The notes: generated from the sequence alone by a model not told the origin. Shown: positions 38,701-51,923, counted from the stretch's first letter. The stretch is 64,000 nucleotides of DNA from Vanilla planifolia (GCA_023846275.1 CM043875.1:23936593-24000592), one strand, 5' to 3'. A program made the numbers and translations.

Positions 38701-41700
38701 AGTGTTCAAAATACATGACATGGCATGATGCCCAAAAAAAACAAAAAAAAACATTAGCTAATGACAATAGGAAGTATTGATATTCGCATTAAATGCATGA
38801 AACCTTTGACATGTAAATAAATCAAAATATCCTAATATAATGAAAAATTAAAAACATTGACTTTATGTCAAGAAATGTAAATGATGGCTACCATAAACAA
38901 AGAATAAAGCTTTTCCAATCACTGCGCATATTGCAGGTGACAAATTGAGCTCAAGCAAGTCATCCTTGAGCTGAACTCAAAATACAGGAAAAGTTGGCTA
39001 GAAACCATATAATACAAGTAAGTGATAAAGGGAGGAATCAAACATGAGACCTCTTTCAAGCTATGAACCACACATACAAGATGGGACACAATGACATAAT
39101 ATGCTGTTGTGACACAGCAAATATCTAAAAATAGGGCATTCACATATGGATATGGCAAAGAAAAAATAAAATATATTATACATAGAAATACAATTAATTA
39201 TTTATAAAATATAATAAAATAAAGGATGAACTTGTGCCTTGAAAAAGTGAGTTCAATAAAAAACCAACAAAGATAAAATGGCCTCGACTAAAAAAAGTTC
39301 CAAAATCTTCACGCAAGCGGTGAATAGTGAGATGTAGTATACTGATCTTGATTGGAAATGGACAAGGAATTAGAGGCAAGTGCATGCAACTACAAGAGGG
39401 AGATAGAGAGAAGTGCTTGAATGTGACACAAAGAGATGGAGATGAACATAAGAAAAAAAAACCCTAAATTGTTATTTTCTATACGAGACATGATATAAAT
39501 AAGATGCCGCATGTCATTTAAATATGTTAATAAGTGTTCGATAGTGTTCTACACATGTCTATTAAGTATGCTATCATTTTTTAATTATTTTTTTCATCAA
39601 TATGTGTCATGTTGAAAATCTAAATAAGTACCCCTCTATGATCTTAAAAATGTTCAATCTAAAATGAAAAAAATACAAAATGTGTCTATAGTTATTAATA
39701 AGCATTAGTTGTATACACATTAAATTCATGTGCATGCATGTATGCATATCACTGTGAGGAGATTGGACTTAAATTTTGAAAGAACTCAAAAATTAAAATC
39801 GACTCCAAAATTTGCTAGACTTCAATCCTTGACTTAAAACTCGACATAAAATGGTTGCATTGGAATAGAATTTTATGTGTTTTGTGAGTTTTGACAACTT
39901 GTAGGTCCAAAAGTATAGATCAATATAACCAGTAGTCAGAAGATACAGAAGGGAGACAAGAAGTGCTTAGGGGCAACTGTCACATCCAACCAGAGAGGTT
40001 CCCTAAGAACATTTTGTTGCAATCATTAAGCCTTGCAAGCAACATAAAAGAAATAGTCTTGGAATTTTAATCCTTTAATTGGAGGTGTAAAGTACACATA
40101 TATCAATTTCTTATGTAGGCCAGTTTATGATGGATTTAATTTCGACAATCATGAAAACATGCTTTGAAGATTCATGGTGTGCTACAAGCATGAGAAAGAA
40201 GATAGGGAGGATGAACTTCTCACATCAACATTTGTAAGGATTTGGAATCAACTCAATGAAACTAGCTCAACTTCGTGAATCGAGTTAAACTAATGCATAT
40301 AGGCAAAAATCTATACAATGAAATACATAAGTCTTAAATATGAATGATTGATGAGTAAGAGGATGTTGATGATTGTTAATGCCATGGAAAAGTCAAAAGG
40401 GTTCAAAATTCATAATCTAATGACCACCCTAGAATAGATGGAAAAATTATTTTTCTATGGCTTGCCAGCCAAGATAGCTACCAAGTAATGCTTCCCAACA
40501 TTCACCAGAAGTACAATTAGCTGGTGTCCTTAAGCAATGTTAACTTAGGTTGCAACATTTCATTTTAGATCACAAGAAGAATTATTTCCCCCAAAGAATC
40601 TGCAACATCCTCTAGTGCTTCGCTAAAACTAAGATAAATCCTAATAGAATATTACACTTCAAATGAAGGGAAATTTGAATTCTCACTAATTCTTAACAAA
40701 CTTTGCCTTAATAGAAAAACTCATCCACAGTGCCCATCAAAACCAAGCTTTGTAAACTTCCTAACCAAGATGACCAACATACTGTAAATCAAGAAAATTG
40801 TGAATTTCCTATGAATAATTATAATTGTTATATTGCAAGTAACCAAATCACAAGAACCATACAATGATTACTAGAATCATATGCAAGCCACTCAACAAAA
40901 ATTTTTCAAAACCGTCAAGTGTCATATATAATCATATCTACCCAAACCACATGGCTAACACTTTAAATCTCCCAAAGTTCTTGAAAAGTACTCTCCATAT
41001 CAGCAGGCAAGCAAGACGTACAAGAATCACATATTGAATGGACAACTTGATTCTAGTCATACTTAGTTCTTATATCACTTCTTAAGAGAAGTAGACCGAA
41101 TTGGTTTATGTTGAGTCCAATATATTATAAGATAGATGCCTATCAAAGATTTTAATCATATATAAAGGTTCCAACATTATATTCAACTTACAACATACAA
41201 CCCTACTCCTTGTATTCAACATGCTTGATACTACAAAATAGAAAACCAATCCATGAAAAACAAAGAATAAAAGGAGATACAGAGCATATACTTTCCTTGA
41301 CTACCCCAATGCTAAAAGATTAACCAATCAAAAAATGAATAGTTTACCAATGATTTGTGTTATATAGCAAAGAAAAATCATTCCATCAATACAACATCCA
41401 CACTAACGTCGATACAACTTCAACAAAAATACAGGTAGGAAATAGCCATACACATACACAAAATCTCATTTAAAAAAAAAAGGCTAAGCAATTTGAATAG
41501 AAAACTAAAGAATGTCATACCTATTCATGCAAAAACCAAATTCATTTGTGGAAGGATGTCCTATATCAGCATTTGTTTCAATCATCATCACATTAGGTTT
41601 ATCAAGTATAGGCCCATCATGTGTGCATTGACTAGGGCTGTTACCTGGTCCATGCAATGTACTCTGATAAGCTCCAGGGGAGTATGGACCAAAGCCAGTA

Positions 41701-42131
41701 GCTGTAGCTATGCTGCTAGCAGTCCCATTGGATTGAGTGCTAGACAAGCTTGTTGTAGAAATGGAAGGGCTGAGAACCAACGTGGAGGTAGCAATGCTAG
41801 TACCATTAGTTGCTGGATTCTGCTGCCATTGCTTAAAACAATAGTTGCAAACTCTAATCCTTTGCTCTCCATCTTCTTGTGTGATCTTAAAATCATCAGA
41901 AAGAACTGGAACAAACTTTGATGTACACTTTGCACAGAAGATACGCCCACACAAGCGGCAATGATGCCTTCGGTTAAAAACCGTAAACTGTGTGTCGCAC
42001 TCATAACAAACCCTACAACTGTCATCTGGCATCCAGAAGTTCCTTGACATTTTGGCTGGCTCTGACCTTCGAGGACTCCAGGATTTCATGATGTCAACAA
42101 ACTCCGAGAATTTTTTATGGGTGGTGCCCAT
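20782..42131 (-). CDS. FAB1: FAB1/PIKfyve-type 1-phosphatidylinositol-3-phosphate 5-kinase, complete, 11 coding exons, 1799 residues
   Basis: Makes PI(3,5)P2 from PI3P on endosomal and vacuolar membranes. Exons in coding order: 42131-41521, 38401-37652, 37356-37203, 36525-36181, 28679-27840, 27761-27430, 27309-27186, 27101-26937, 26859-25375, 21612-21346 and 21108-20782. All introns are GT-AG, and the sum is 5400 bases in one frame ending in TAG. A FYVE zinc finger spans residues about 33-102 with all three signatures (WMPD, RRHHCRLCGR, RVCNYC), so it should bind PI3P. A TCP-1/Cpn60-like domain (about 450-660) includes GGALEYQR, LLVEKSVSR, GANGDELKK and SFLADEGAS. A Cys-rich conserved region follows (about 880-1050). 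The C-terminal PIP kinase has FIVKQV (Lys about 1561), LYDLKGSLRSRYN, MDYSLLVG and GIIDFMRQYTWDKHLETWVK, so it looks catalytically intact, like plant FAB1A/FAB1B. Length fits FAB1A/B (about 1750-1790). Intron 4 is 7501 bp, intron 9 is 3762 bp and intron 1 is 3119 bp; all carry repeats or unassigned DNA. Confidence 0.95.
22346..22600 (-). pseudogene. LINE-type reverse transcriptase C-terminal remnant in FAB1 intron 9
   Basis: Read on the minus strand, the frame contains GWMK, then a degenerate block, then RPTMLYCMKHFF and VEIRVLRWMSVYSQ. Plant non-LTR retrotransposons carry the well-known block RPxMLYGxECW followed by xEMRMLRWM, about 20 residues apart, at the end of their reverse transcriptase. 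The order and spacing fit. Stops interrupt the upstream part, and no catalytic RT motifs remain. It lies in the same orientation as FAB1. Confidence 0.7.
23503..23574. repeat. 36-bp perfect-register tandem duplication in FAB1 intron 9
   Basis: Units 23503-23538 and 23539-23574 both read TTCATC-GAGTCAAGG followed by TTCCAACAATACTCAAAGG, with only one or two differences. Confidence 0.9.
24831..24883 (+). repeat. tRNA-derived SINE-like sequence (pol III boxes) in FAB1 intron 9
   Basis: 24831-24841 reads TGGCTGAGCGG, a full match to the tRNA A-box consensus. 24873-24883 reads GGATCAAATCC, a B-box with two changes from GGTTCGAATCC. The 31-base gap between them is normal for tRNA-derived promoters. 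No acceptor-stem pairing or anticodon arm is evident and AT-rich DNA follows, so a tRNA-headed SINE or tRNA relic fits better than a working tRNA. The 3' end is not defined. Confidence 0.55.
28680..36180 (-). other. 7.5-kb intron 4 of FAB1
   Basis: The intron has a GT donor at 36180-36179 (GTAAGT) and a CAG acceptor at 28682-28680, and joins exons in phase (ACG|ATT). It contains an LTR-like repeat pair (30610-32490), a stretch at about 33557-33630 with roughly 30-base units built on CCCAAGCCAA and TTGCAAAG, and recurring ATTTTGATAATTT words at 33.7-34.2 kb. Minus-strand frames at 35144-35585 show no domain. The other parts hold nothing I recognise. Confidence 0.85.
30610..32490 (+). mobile_element. 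LTR-like direct repeat pair around a gag zinc-knuckle remnant, in FAB1 intron 4
   Basis: Two diverged direct repeats, about 30610-31125 and 31975-32490, share TACTACA, GTCATAAAACC / GCCATAAAACC, TAGTCAAGA-TT, GGATCATATTTTTGGAGAT / GAATCATGTTTTTGGAGAT, GAAGAGATCA or AAAGAGATCA, and TTGGAGTTTT-CTAT. Between them, 31693-31737 encodes CHHYKEHDHNKKYCW. This has the spacing of a CX2CX4HX4C gag zinc knuckle, with the second Cys position now Tyr. A TAGTATCATAATGC word at 32520-32533, just after the second repeat, resembles a primer-binding site. Frames are broken and no pol sequence is visible. It is antisense to FAB1. Boundaries are approximate. Confidence 0.5.
38402..41520 (-). other. 3.1-kb intron 1 of FAB1
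   Basis: The donor is GTATGA at 41520 downward and the acceptor is TTTCAG ending at 38402. The join is in phase (AG+G). The intron is AT-rich with no recognised gene or defined repeat. Confidence 0.85.
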
Positions 42132-43190
42132 TGAACTGTCACATACATGGTAAAAAGACTATCAATAATAAATAGATCACATAGAATTAAATCCTGCCAC
42201 CGGACATTTCAATTACTTGTTCAAGGATGCCAATCACCTTCAGACTTATGACCCAAATCCAAGTTTCAGCAGACAAGTACGACTAATGTTTTCTGAAACA
42301 ACTCTATCAAGGTGTGTTCTGTTCAACAATCCTATAATACAAATTAAAAAAGGATCTGTGTTTCCATCCAAAAAGGAATTACCACAATTTCCAAGACCAA
42401 TACATTTAAGAAGTTACACAAAAAAGTAGAAGTCCTCTGACAAACATGTACGGATTAAAAGGGCACAAATTCATTAACTATACTAAATCCCAAATTGAAG
42501 AAGCCATATAGATCGCTCTAACGCCAATAAAAGCCACTTCCATGAAGACCCAAATCCACCTCTCATCAATTACCCCGCGTGGAGTACAGCAATAAGCATC
42601 AACAGCACCCATGTTACATCATTTTTTCCTCGTAAACCGAAAGAAAAATAACACCCGACAATCCCCACACCAGTAAGGAACCAAACAAACACCCGTTTCA
42701 AACGTGACTCAAAAACCAACGAAAATCAACAGCAACTGCACGTATGAGAACAACCGACAACAACTCTTATAGAGAAGAATTCAAGTCCACTGTGCCCGAA
42801 ACCTTGCTCCATCTCAGAGTTCAACGAAGAAGCCGATCAAAAGATGAAAGGTTAAAACGGCTGTAAAAATCGCCTCCACAGGATAGTCCCGATCCTCCAT
42901 ACAATCCACCCATATGCAGGAACTTGTAATTCAGAAAAGGACGAAGCCGTCAAAGCGTGGCAAAGAAGCAGCGCCGAGCGGAACCAAAACCCACCGCAAT
43001 CACCGAAGCAAAGCAAGCAGTACGATGAAAGCCAGACGGAAGTAAACACAGTGATGTTGCTTCCCTTATTTTTCTCGCTTTCCTTCCAGTTCTCTCACTC
43101 CTCACCCCTGCCCGTGTCTTCTCCTCCGTCTACTCGCCTTCTTTACCTCTGTGGTCTCGGGCACTCATCTCTACGGAAGAGTTCCCCTCC
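42132..43190 (-). promoter_or_regulatory. FAB1 5' UTR with a probable leader intron, and promoter-proximal region
   Basis: A strong acceptor (GTGACAG) ends at 42136, five bases above the start codon, implying that the leader is spliced. A GC-richer, minus-strand purine-rich stretch at about 42780-43190 probably holds the leader exon and transcription start. Several short upstream ATGs occur there. The donor and start site were not fixed. The plus-strand frame at 43051-43290 is not supported as a gene. Confidence 0.5.
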
Positions 43191-43233
43191 CATAAAAAAT
43201 AAAAAAAATATTTATGGACAATTTCTCCTTCAC

Positions 43234-43265
43234 ATAATAATAATAACAATAATAATAAAAATAAT
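43234..43265. repeat. short AAT/ATA-type microsatellite upstream of FAB1
   Basis: Imperfect ATA/ATAATA repeats, interrupted by C and A, lie just outside the GC-rich leader region. Confidence 0.6.
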
Positions 43266-43299
43266 ACTCGATGATGCATTTGTATTATGAGATAATATT

Positions 43300-44572
43300 A
43301 TAATATGTGTCACACAGTCATTGCTTCAGCCAGATACCGCGACCAACGCGTCAACAAACGCTCATCGTCTAATCGGACAGCTGATTTGGAAGAGTATATA
43401 TTCGTGTAACCTTTTTTAAATTAAACAAAATATTAATATTATTAAATTAATATATAATTAAAAAATTATCTATGATTGAACTAAACAAAACTCTACATGC
43501 CACTTAATCAGTCAGCTCATTTTTAGTTTGTCGTTTTCGTATTTTTTGTGCATAAATAATTATTCTCTTAAAATATGTACAGAGATAAAAATAATTCTTT
43601 ATTCCTGTATAAAATAATTTATCTATTTTGTTACATATTAAATATATATCTTATGATTTTTATAGAATAATTAAGTTATGTTCTCTTGGAGTTTATATTT
43701 GTAGAGCATTTTTAAAATTAATCAAAATACTAACACTGTTAAATCAATATCTAAATAAAAAATTAACAATAATTAAACTAAAAAAGGGAAGGATAATTTG
43801 GCGATTTTACATGTGATATTCTTTTTGTTTCATAGCACTTATTGTCATCCTCTTTAAAGTGCACAAAAGATCTTTAAGACGTCATTTTAAGTTACACAAA
43901 TAAGGCAGTATGATCATAGTGGTATTATTTATTCTAGAGAAGCTTATATTCATGGTGAACGTTTGAGATAGGTGACACAACAAGTTTACTCTTCCTTATT
44001 AAAGGCTCATTCTTAATTATGTTAAATTAGTTTTTTGTTTATCATCCAATGTTATTAAATAATAGATTTGTTATTATATATTATTTATTTATTTATTTAT
44101 ATTGAACATGTAGTAAAATAAATAAAATGTGCATAGTTAATGTATTTATTATAAATATTTGATGATCTTAATATGATGATAAATAATAATAAATTATGAT
44201 ATTTAGATTACGTATATATTCATTTTATTCAAATGAGAATAGCTAAACATTTTATAATACCAAACTTAATAATTATTTATATTTGTAATGATGATACATA
44301 TGAGTATTATTATATTGTTATTAATATCTTTGTGATGGTTACATGAGCATGGTGATATATTGGAAGTGATAGTAACTAATCAGGTCAATAGTCTCTTCGT
44401 ATGATTACTCTTTTGTTTTATGTTACTATTAATATTTATCTTATTTTGGATTGGTAATAATATTTCTTTTATTTTATAAATGATTATGATACAAGTAAGA
44501 AAAATACTTATTATAAATAAAAAAAGCTTCCAAGGCCCCTTGACTTACATGTCCATTTTTCATTTGACATTC

Positions 44573-44578
<6 letters not shown>
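43300..44578. other. AT-rich intergenic DNA, nothing recognised
   Basis: Low-complexity AT-rich sequence. The frame at 43628-43816 has no recognisable feature. Confidence 0.4.

Positions 44579-44654
<76 letters not shown>
44579..44654. repeat. (TA)38 microsatellite
   Basis: Uninterrupted TA dinucleotides over 76 bases. A perfect tract this long is likely to be length-polymorphic. Confidence 0.97.
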
Positions 44655-44656
<2 letters not shown>

Positions 44657-44927
44657 TTATACTAGTACATATCATTTAAAATAACAACATAATACTTCAT
44701 GTTTTTGTAAATAGAAATTATTTTACTCATTTTTTATGTGACATTCTTCTTGTTTCACAGCACATATAATCATCCTCTTTAAAATATACAATAAATTTTT
44801 GAGATATTAACTTTGGCACAAATCAGTCATAATAGAAAATAGCATTTTAATAGATTTTTTAGCCTTGTCTTTGCCTCTAAGTGTTAAGTCAAAAATAAGT
44901 TTAGTTAATTATTATTAATTTAATAAC

Positions 44928-44939
44928 AAAAAAAAAAAA

Positions 44940-45011
<72 letters not shown>
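44928..45011. repeat. compound microsatellite A(n)-(TA)n-(CA)n-(TA)n-(ATA)n
   Basis: A poly-A run (44928-44940) is followed by TA repeats, about 12 CA repeats (44954-44978), more TA repeats and then ATA/AAT repeats to 45011. Confidence 0.95.
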
Positions 45012-47544
45012 TAACTTTTGGTTATAATACATACTTGATCATTTACAAATATATAATATAACGTGACATATGAAAGAGTAATGTAAAGCAATATTAATTT
45101 TTATGTAAAATCTTTTAATTATTTTATCTTTTATCTATTTAAATAATTATTCTTGGAACGATTTTTTTCATAACAAATTGTGTCTATTTCTTAAAACTAT
45201 TAATTCCAAATAAAAAATATTAACAAATAACTTATTTGACATATCTTTGAAATCATCATTCTGAAAAATTAGTTATCACTCTATGCAATTATTTATTTTT
45301 TCATATTTTGAATAATTTATTTTTTTACAAATTCTTGATTATATATAGTCTTTTTATTTTTCTTTTTTTATCCATATTATTATTTTTTATTTTTTGTGAC
45401 TATTATTACACATTTTTATAACATCTTATAAATTAACATAGAAATTTTAATAATAATATATTCATAAATAAATCATTTATCATATCTATCATAGACAACT
45501 TATTGTTACAACTAAAAAGAAAAATCATCTTCAAGTTAGTCATTTTATATTATCTCTTAAGGTTTCCTTACATATCAAATAACAATCATCAAGTATATGA
45601 ATAAATAAAAACCTACTTACCTAAAAATATTCAATTAGTGATCAAGTGCAGAAGCGAAATCTTAAGACGTATAATTTTTCTTCTTTTGATCAATTACTAT
45701 AATATTGTTATCTCATCTATATATTTTTGTTTCCCAAATCTTTAAATTTCCTTTTTTTTTCTTATTAAAAAATCTTTAGGAATCAACTCCTCTCACTTTC
45801 TCTACAGCTCATATGTAGTTTCCCTTTCTAATTTTTTTTTTTCAAAATATTGCTATAGTTGCAGTTTTTTTCCCACTTGTACCTAATCAATGTCCCTTCG
45901 TAATCCTAGCCGCACATCTCCCTCAAAAGTGGTGCCCTTTCACATCCCGCCTCTTAGAATGAACCAGTGGGTCATGAATTCAGCTGTCGACAGCTTGGTT
46001 TTCTCTATCGATTATGTTAGGCTAAATTAAGGAAAATTAGGAACTAACAATATTATCGTAAGAAACTTTAGTATTTTTTTTATATTTTTCAAAAAAACTT
46101 AATCTTCAAAAATTTGTTGATAAATTATATTTGAATATCCTTGATAAGCTGTACTTATTAAACAAATTTTAAAATTTGTTGGCAACAATTACTATTTAAA
46201 TTTTTAAAAGTATTTATCTAAAATTTTTCTTTATATATCCTATGACTTTTAAATTTCATAAATATTGCATCTTATTATTATGCCAAGAAAATGTTATTAA
46301 GCATTTATCAATAAGTTTTAGATCTCAATAAATTTTCTTAATTTTTCAAATCATTTAATATTTTTTTACTAATTTTTATATTTTTTCAAATTTGTAAATA
46401 AATTCTAATAAATTATAAATCAATAATTTTAAATTCCAAAAAAAAAAAAACAATTAACCAATTTGTTGTCATAGATTTGCAATTGTTTTACCAAATTCTT
46501 CACTTACATCCCTCGTTTGAGATGTTATATTTCTTTTTATTTATGTACAAATTTTTTAAAAAATTTATTAGAATTTTTAAAAATCTCCAAAATTTTCTTA
46601 AAAATCTAAATAATTTAAAATAATATAATCCTTAATTTTTGTTATATTTGGGATGCTAAAATTTTTCTATTATTATAAGGTCTCTCATTAATCTTAAGAT
46701 TATGATTTTGTTTTTAATTTAAGTATTTGATTATTTGAAATCTTTAAAATATTATATAATTATTTGCTCTTACATTTTAATGTATCATATGATGAGAAAT
46801 CCATATCATATGTTTAGTCTTTCCTTTATAACTAACAGATCATTTGACTCTTTTCTCGAACTTTTGATGAATGCAACATCATATACATTAGTTATAATGT
46901 ACTATAAGTTGATCTTACAAAATTTGTTACTAACTCGAACACTTTCTTCTACTACATTTTTTCCTTTTTAGCCTTGTCATATTGTTCAAAATATTATTGT
47001 CATATCTTATAATTTTCTTAGAAATATTGTATTGTACTTTGTTATATTGACCATACTATCCATTATTTATTCTCATACTATACAATTTTCTCAAAAAAAT
47101 AAATTCATGACTTTTAAACTTAACTTATAGTATGTTACATGCCAATGCACTATACATTAGCTCATAAGAAATAATTCTTTAAGTGAAATTATAATTCTTT
47201 CTCAACAAAATTTTTCCCAACCTCTAAAAAGAACATTACCAACAAACCATAAATTCTTTTTGGTATCAAAAACATCACTAAAGTAGTACTTAAGAAGTCA
47301 AAACATGCCAACATACTTTTTTTATGCTTTCTTTGCTATGACCTTTTCTTCCTTATATTGTTGTTTCCTTATTCTATACCTCTTTTGCTTTAACCCCTTG
47401 CTTAATTTTTTCATATCCCACTCTTTATTTCTAGATTTTCATGGGTTTTCTACTCTCTCTTTTGATCTTAGTTTCTTAGAGAGTCTTCCCCATAAGTATC
47501 TATAATGGTGCACTTATGTAAGCTTAACTTCATATTTACACAAA
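45012..47544. other. AT-rich intergenic DNA, nothing recognised
   Basis: About 2.5 kb of AT-rich sequence with one GC-richer island near 45890-46010. Open frames at 46735-46971 and 47305-47505 encode Phe/Leu/Ile-rich peptides typical of random AT-rich DNA. Confidence 0.4.
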
Positions 47545-48748
47545 TACCTTATCACACCTTACCTCACATCTCACTATAATATTAGTCCTAATATCTTTAG
47601 GATTAAAATAATTAAAAAATAAATTCAAAAGTCACTGATAGCCTAATCGAGCAAATAATGATAGTAAAACATACTCCAATTTATGTTCACATCATATAAT
47701 TTTTCAAATCCTACCTAAAAAACTATTATACTTCAAAAATCAAAGAAATAGAGTTTCTTCTAAAATATTCATACTTTATTTATACAAGTCAACAATTAAT
47801 AATTATAATCACAAAATATATATATAACATTTATAATAATAAAAAATCTACAAATATGATCTTAACATAGTCAAAGTTATAGTTCACATACAGAACCAAA
47901 TATTCCATCTCCATAAAATATCATAATTACCAATATTTTTTTATGCAAAAAATTTATAATTTTGTCATTGGTTCATAGATTGTTGATGGGAACCTTTAGA
48001 TCTAGCTGTGCTTATCAAAGGTACATACTTAAATACATACATCAATATAACACCTCAAACACTACTATCCACTTGTCTTTTAAAACACAAACAAAAATAT
48101 TGCAATCTCTATTAAAATAAGCTATCAAATTAAGTGTAGCTAAAGTTTCTTATCTCTTGAAGCTTTAGGATTTGAATATGTAATATAAATAAATAATGAG
48201 AATGAAAGTTTAGTAAATAAATTTATATTTAAATAATAGGATGAGATAAAATATGATAATAAGATAAACTATAAAAAGATCAATAAATAATATTAAACAA
48301 GACCTTATGATGACTATTTAGAAATATATAAAACATAAATTAACAGAACATGATATTGAGATAAAAGATGTATAAGCATATAAGGGTATGTGATCAAAGT
48401 GTAGAAATGTATAAAATAATCAAAATATAAAAAGATGTATAATGTAATTTCTAATTATGTTCATGCATATACATATCTCTCTATCCATTATAATTCATTT
48501 TATCCATTTAAAATCCAATATATTTATATATTTTTATATGATTTTGATTATAATATTCTTAATATTTTTCATCTCAATATTTCTCATATGTTTCATAGTG
48601 CTCATACATATCATTAGGGTTAAAGTATTTCTTAAATGATCATTATTTTAATGTCATGAGATCTCATGTCATTTATATAATATTTACATTAAGCAAACAC
48701 TATACATATCTCATATCGTATTATTTAACATTACATTAAAGCATATAG
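47545..48748. repeat. 1.2-kb dispersed repeat family R3, copy 2
   Basis: The partner of 9760-10970, in the same orientation. It ends about 20 bases before the 5' LTR of element B, so B either inserted at its edge or the repeat is clipped there. Confidence 0.6.
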
Positions 48749-48769
48749 GCCAACCCTACATGCATGTCA

Positions 48770-51548
48770 TTTTAACACAAGAGTGTCTTATGTTAGCTCA
48801 TAATCACACATCTATTGACATTGCACTAGCCCTATTCAAACTTGGAGTAGTACCTAAACCAAATCTTATTTCGATTAGTCATCTTTATCAACCATAAAAG
48901 GCCAAATACAACACTCTCTTTTTGTCATTGTTATCTCTATTATTTTTGCTCTATTTATCAAAACATATTTCACAGTAAAAAATGTCATCATCGATGTCAG
49001 TTTTTATGCATGCTTCGTCTACTATTGTTAGTCATTTGCCATCACTTGATTATTTATTACTCTCGATTGCTGTTGACTAGTTACTCAACATCACCTAGTC
49101 ACTTATTACACTAGGTTGTTCACTAATTCTCGACTGTCCACCTTCACTTAGGTACCTGTTAACTACCACCCTTTAGTCTCTAACTACTGTCGACATTTGT
49201 ATCATCCACTAGTGACATCCTAATCTTATTTCCATTAATGTCTGATCATCATGTTATACGATTACATATTTTTTCTTATACCATAATTTTTTTCATATAT
49301 TTTTATATTTTATATTTAATGTGGTTGATCGACTTAGAGTTAATATTATAAAATTTTAAAGATTGTTTTGAATTTTAAAATGATTTAACTTTAAAATTAT
49401 CTTTCCTCTTTTCTATGCTTATGATATTTTCTAAAGATATATTTTGTTTTTTTTCTATGCATTGATCTCTACTTCATCTGTAAATAAGAGAGACTATCTC
49501 ATTATAATATAGTTATTGATGAATAAATTTTTTTTATTTGTATGCTTCCACATTTGTGAGCAAAGAGTATATATCCAATTTTAATTGGAGAGATTCTTAC
49601 TTTTCTTTTTCTTCTGAGAGACAATAATCAAAGGTGAGAGATTTTTCACTTGAAAAGTTGACAAGTAACCAAACCCTTATGAGAGATAAGGATCAGAGGA
49701 GAGAAACCTTCCACTAAAGGAATCAATAACAAAGCAAATTTCTCTTCTGCCAACACTTATAAATCTTCACCTACTCTTTTACTCTTTTACTCTTTTGATC
49801 CAATCACCAAACTATCATCTTCCTTAATGAGGCTCCAGATCTTAGCTTATCATCTTGTTATGTTTTCAACCAAGTTTTCCTATTGACCCAAACCCACACT
49901 TTGTTACCCATTTTTATCTTTAGTGCTCTACATGTTAACTTTAAAGGAAACTACAAGCCATCATTATAAAAAATGTACACTCTTTCTATAACTTTTATTT
50001 TCTCAATCATAATCTAAAGTTATGATTATTATTTTTTTTATTAAAATACTCTACATGAAATTTACCTTAAAGTCTTTATTTTATTTATTCAAAATTATAT
50101 ATGATAAAACTACTCAATAGGACTTTATGCTTAACTTTTAATGTGTTATCTACTCTACTTAATAATCAATGCTACAAATTTGGAAGCTAATTTGTATATA
50201 GTTTTATTTAATATTTTTTAATAATCTATTGAACATCTTTAGTGTTGTAGTCTCTAAATTAGATATTAATAGAAGTCTAATTTACTATATATCAACTTTG
50301 ATATAAAAGCATATATTTTTCTACTTAATATAAAAAAAATCTTATTAAAATTTGTTTTTACTCAAAAAAATATTTTTTACTTAAAAAATGCTTTTGTTTA
50401 GTGTGTCTACTAAAGAATTCTTAACTGATTTTAGGTAAACCTTATCTTAAAAGGTGGTATGAAAGTATTAGTGCGACTCCCTACCATCTTTCTTGGGAAC
50501 CATCTAGTTCTATCTAAAAGGTGGTCTGGTAAAGAAAAGACCCTGATCACTCACCATTTTCCTAAATCATACCTTATCTCAACTTTGATAATGTGTTATT
50601 ATGGTCAATTTGCCATCACAATTTTTTTAAAAAAATAAATAAAAAAAAAAGATTTCTCACATTATTCTTCTTTCTTGATATCATAATATGTGTCAAACCT
50701 TTGTATGATCACAAGATCTGATAGGTCTTATCAAATAAAAAATCAAAGACAACATTTATTCCAAAATCAAAGATAAAACTTAAAACAAAAACCCCATATT
50801 AGAACTATTGTGATCAATAGCCCAACTCACCCAGATGGTTGGATAAATCCTCCTAAACCAATGACATGAACCAAAACTTAGAAGAGAAAGAAATAATATA
50901 AGAAAAAGTACTACACCCAATAGTCTAAAAGAGAAAACCCCTAAGAGACGTAGAAACCAACGAATACATTATGATCCTTCTGATTAATCTGACCAAAATA
51001 TCTATGAAAGAAATTATAACTATAAAAGAAGAAATGAACCTTCTGATGAGTCAGTCATAAATGATGACTAGATATGTTTAGTGAGGAGGAAAGATCTATG
51101 AGGCATCAACAAAGAAAGCATATCCGTAATGTGAAATTAGATATCCCAACTTTTGATGGTAGTTCTAATCCTAAAGATTAAATAGACTGATAGACAAGTA
51201 TATATGATTACTTCAACTGGTACAAAATAAGTGAACAAAAAAGTATCAATTTATTAAGACTAAACTCATCAATATTATCTATAAATTTCTTAAAAACTTA
51301 GTGATAATATGTTAACAATGATAAAAAGGTGATCAAAACTTAGCCTAAGTTTAGGATGTAAAATAGGTATTTTCAATGACCTATAATTCTAAATTGTTAG
51401 ATAAATAATAAAGATTTTTTTAATGTTGTACATCTATTAAAGGATATAATAATAACTTTGAATATTATAAATTTAAGTGTAATATAAATGAACCTGAATA
51501 TGTAGTATTTTTCTATTTTGTGGTAGGATTGAAGGAATATATATTAAA
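48770..51548 (+). mobile_element. Ty3/gypsy element B, left part: 5' LTR and start of the internal region
   Basis: The 5' LTR spans about 48770-50287 and matches the 3' LTR at 62904-63700 (shared words include CTCTATTATTTTTGCTCTATTTAT, cited here by position 48952 onward, and ATAGTTATTGATGAATAAA / ATAGTTATTGATTAATAAA). The sequence after the LTR (about 50290-51548) follows the 5' internal region of element A at 53210-54490, including GCGACTCCCTACCATCTTTC / ACGACTCCCTATTATCTTTT and CCCTGATCACTCAC. Gag frames are broken. The alignment stops at GAAGGAATATATATTA near 51545, where the element is interrupted; it resumes at 58985. Confidence 0.75.
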
Positions 51549-51923
51549 TTAAAAATGAGTGAGAATTCTACAAAGGAGGAGGGGGTTGAATTATGGGTTT
51601 TATAATATTTTTGCTAATTTTAGGATTGTATTTAGTTTTCAAAAATTCTTTATAAAAATAATTTCATGTTTGTAAAAAATTTGTATTTATAAATGTATTT
51701 ATTTATAATTTTATGATTAAGAAAATTTAAAATAAAAAGTTGAAATGACACTGATTTTTTTAGTTATTTCAGTTAAAACTAGAACCTACGTTTATCTCAA
51801 ACCAAGTTTGAGAAAAACTCCATTAGTGAAAGAATTATAACTTGAGATTTTTTCTCACAATTCGCATCTGACCTACTAGCTTTTGCATGTTCAATAATAA
51901 CCCAGGATTTTAAGAGCTTAATG
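51549..51923 (+). mobile_element. fragment of another inserted element, possibly a Copia-type LTR start
   Basis: Sequence foreign to element B begins near here. TGAGTGAGAATTCTAC at about 51556, followed by GGAGGAGGGGGTTGAATTATG, resembles the start of Maximus/SIRE-type Copia LTRs, which often carry a G-run before TTGAAT. The fragment ends where element A starts. No coding sequence is present; the family assignment is tentative. Confidence 0.35.

Noticed and set aside
43051..43290. Plus-strand frame of 79 codons beside the FAB1 leader
   Set aside because: It covers the purine/pyrimidine-skewed FAB1 leader and a microsatellite; no homology.
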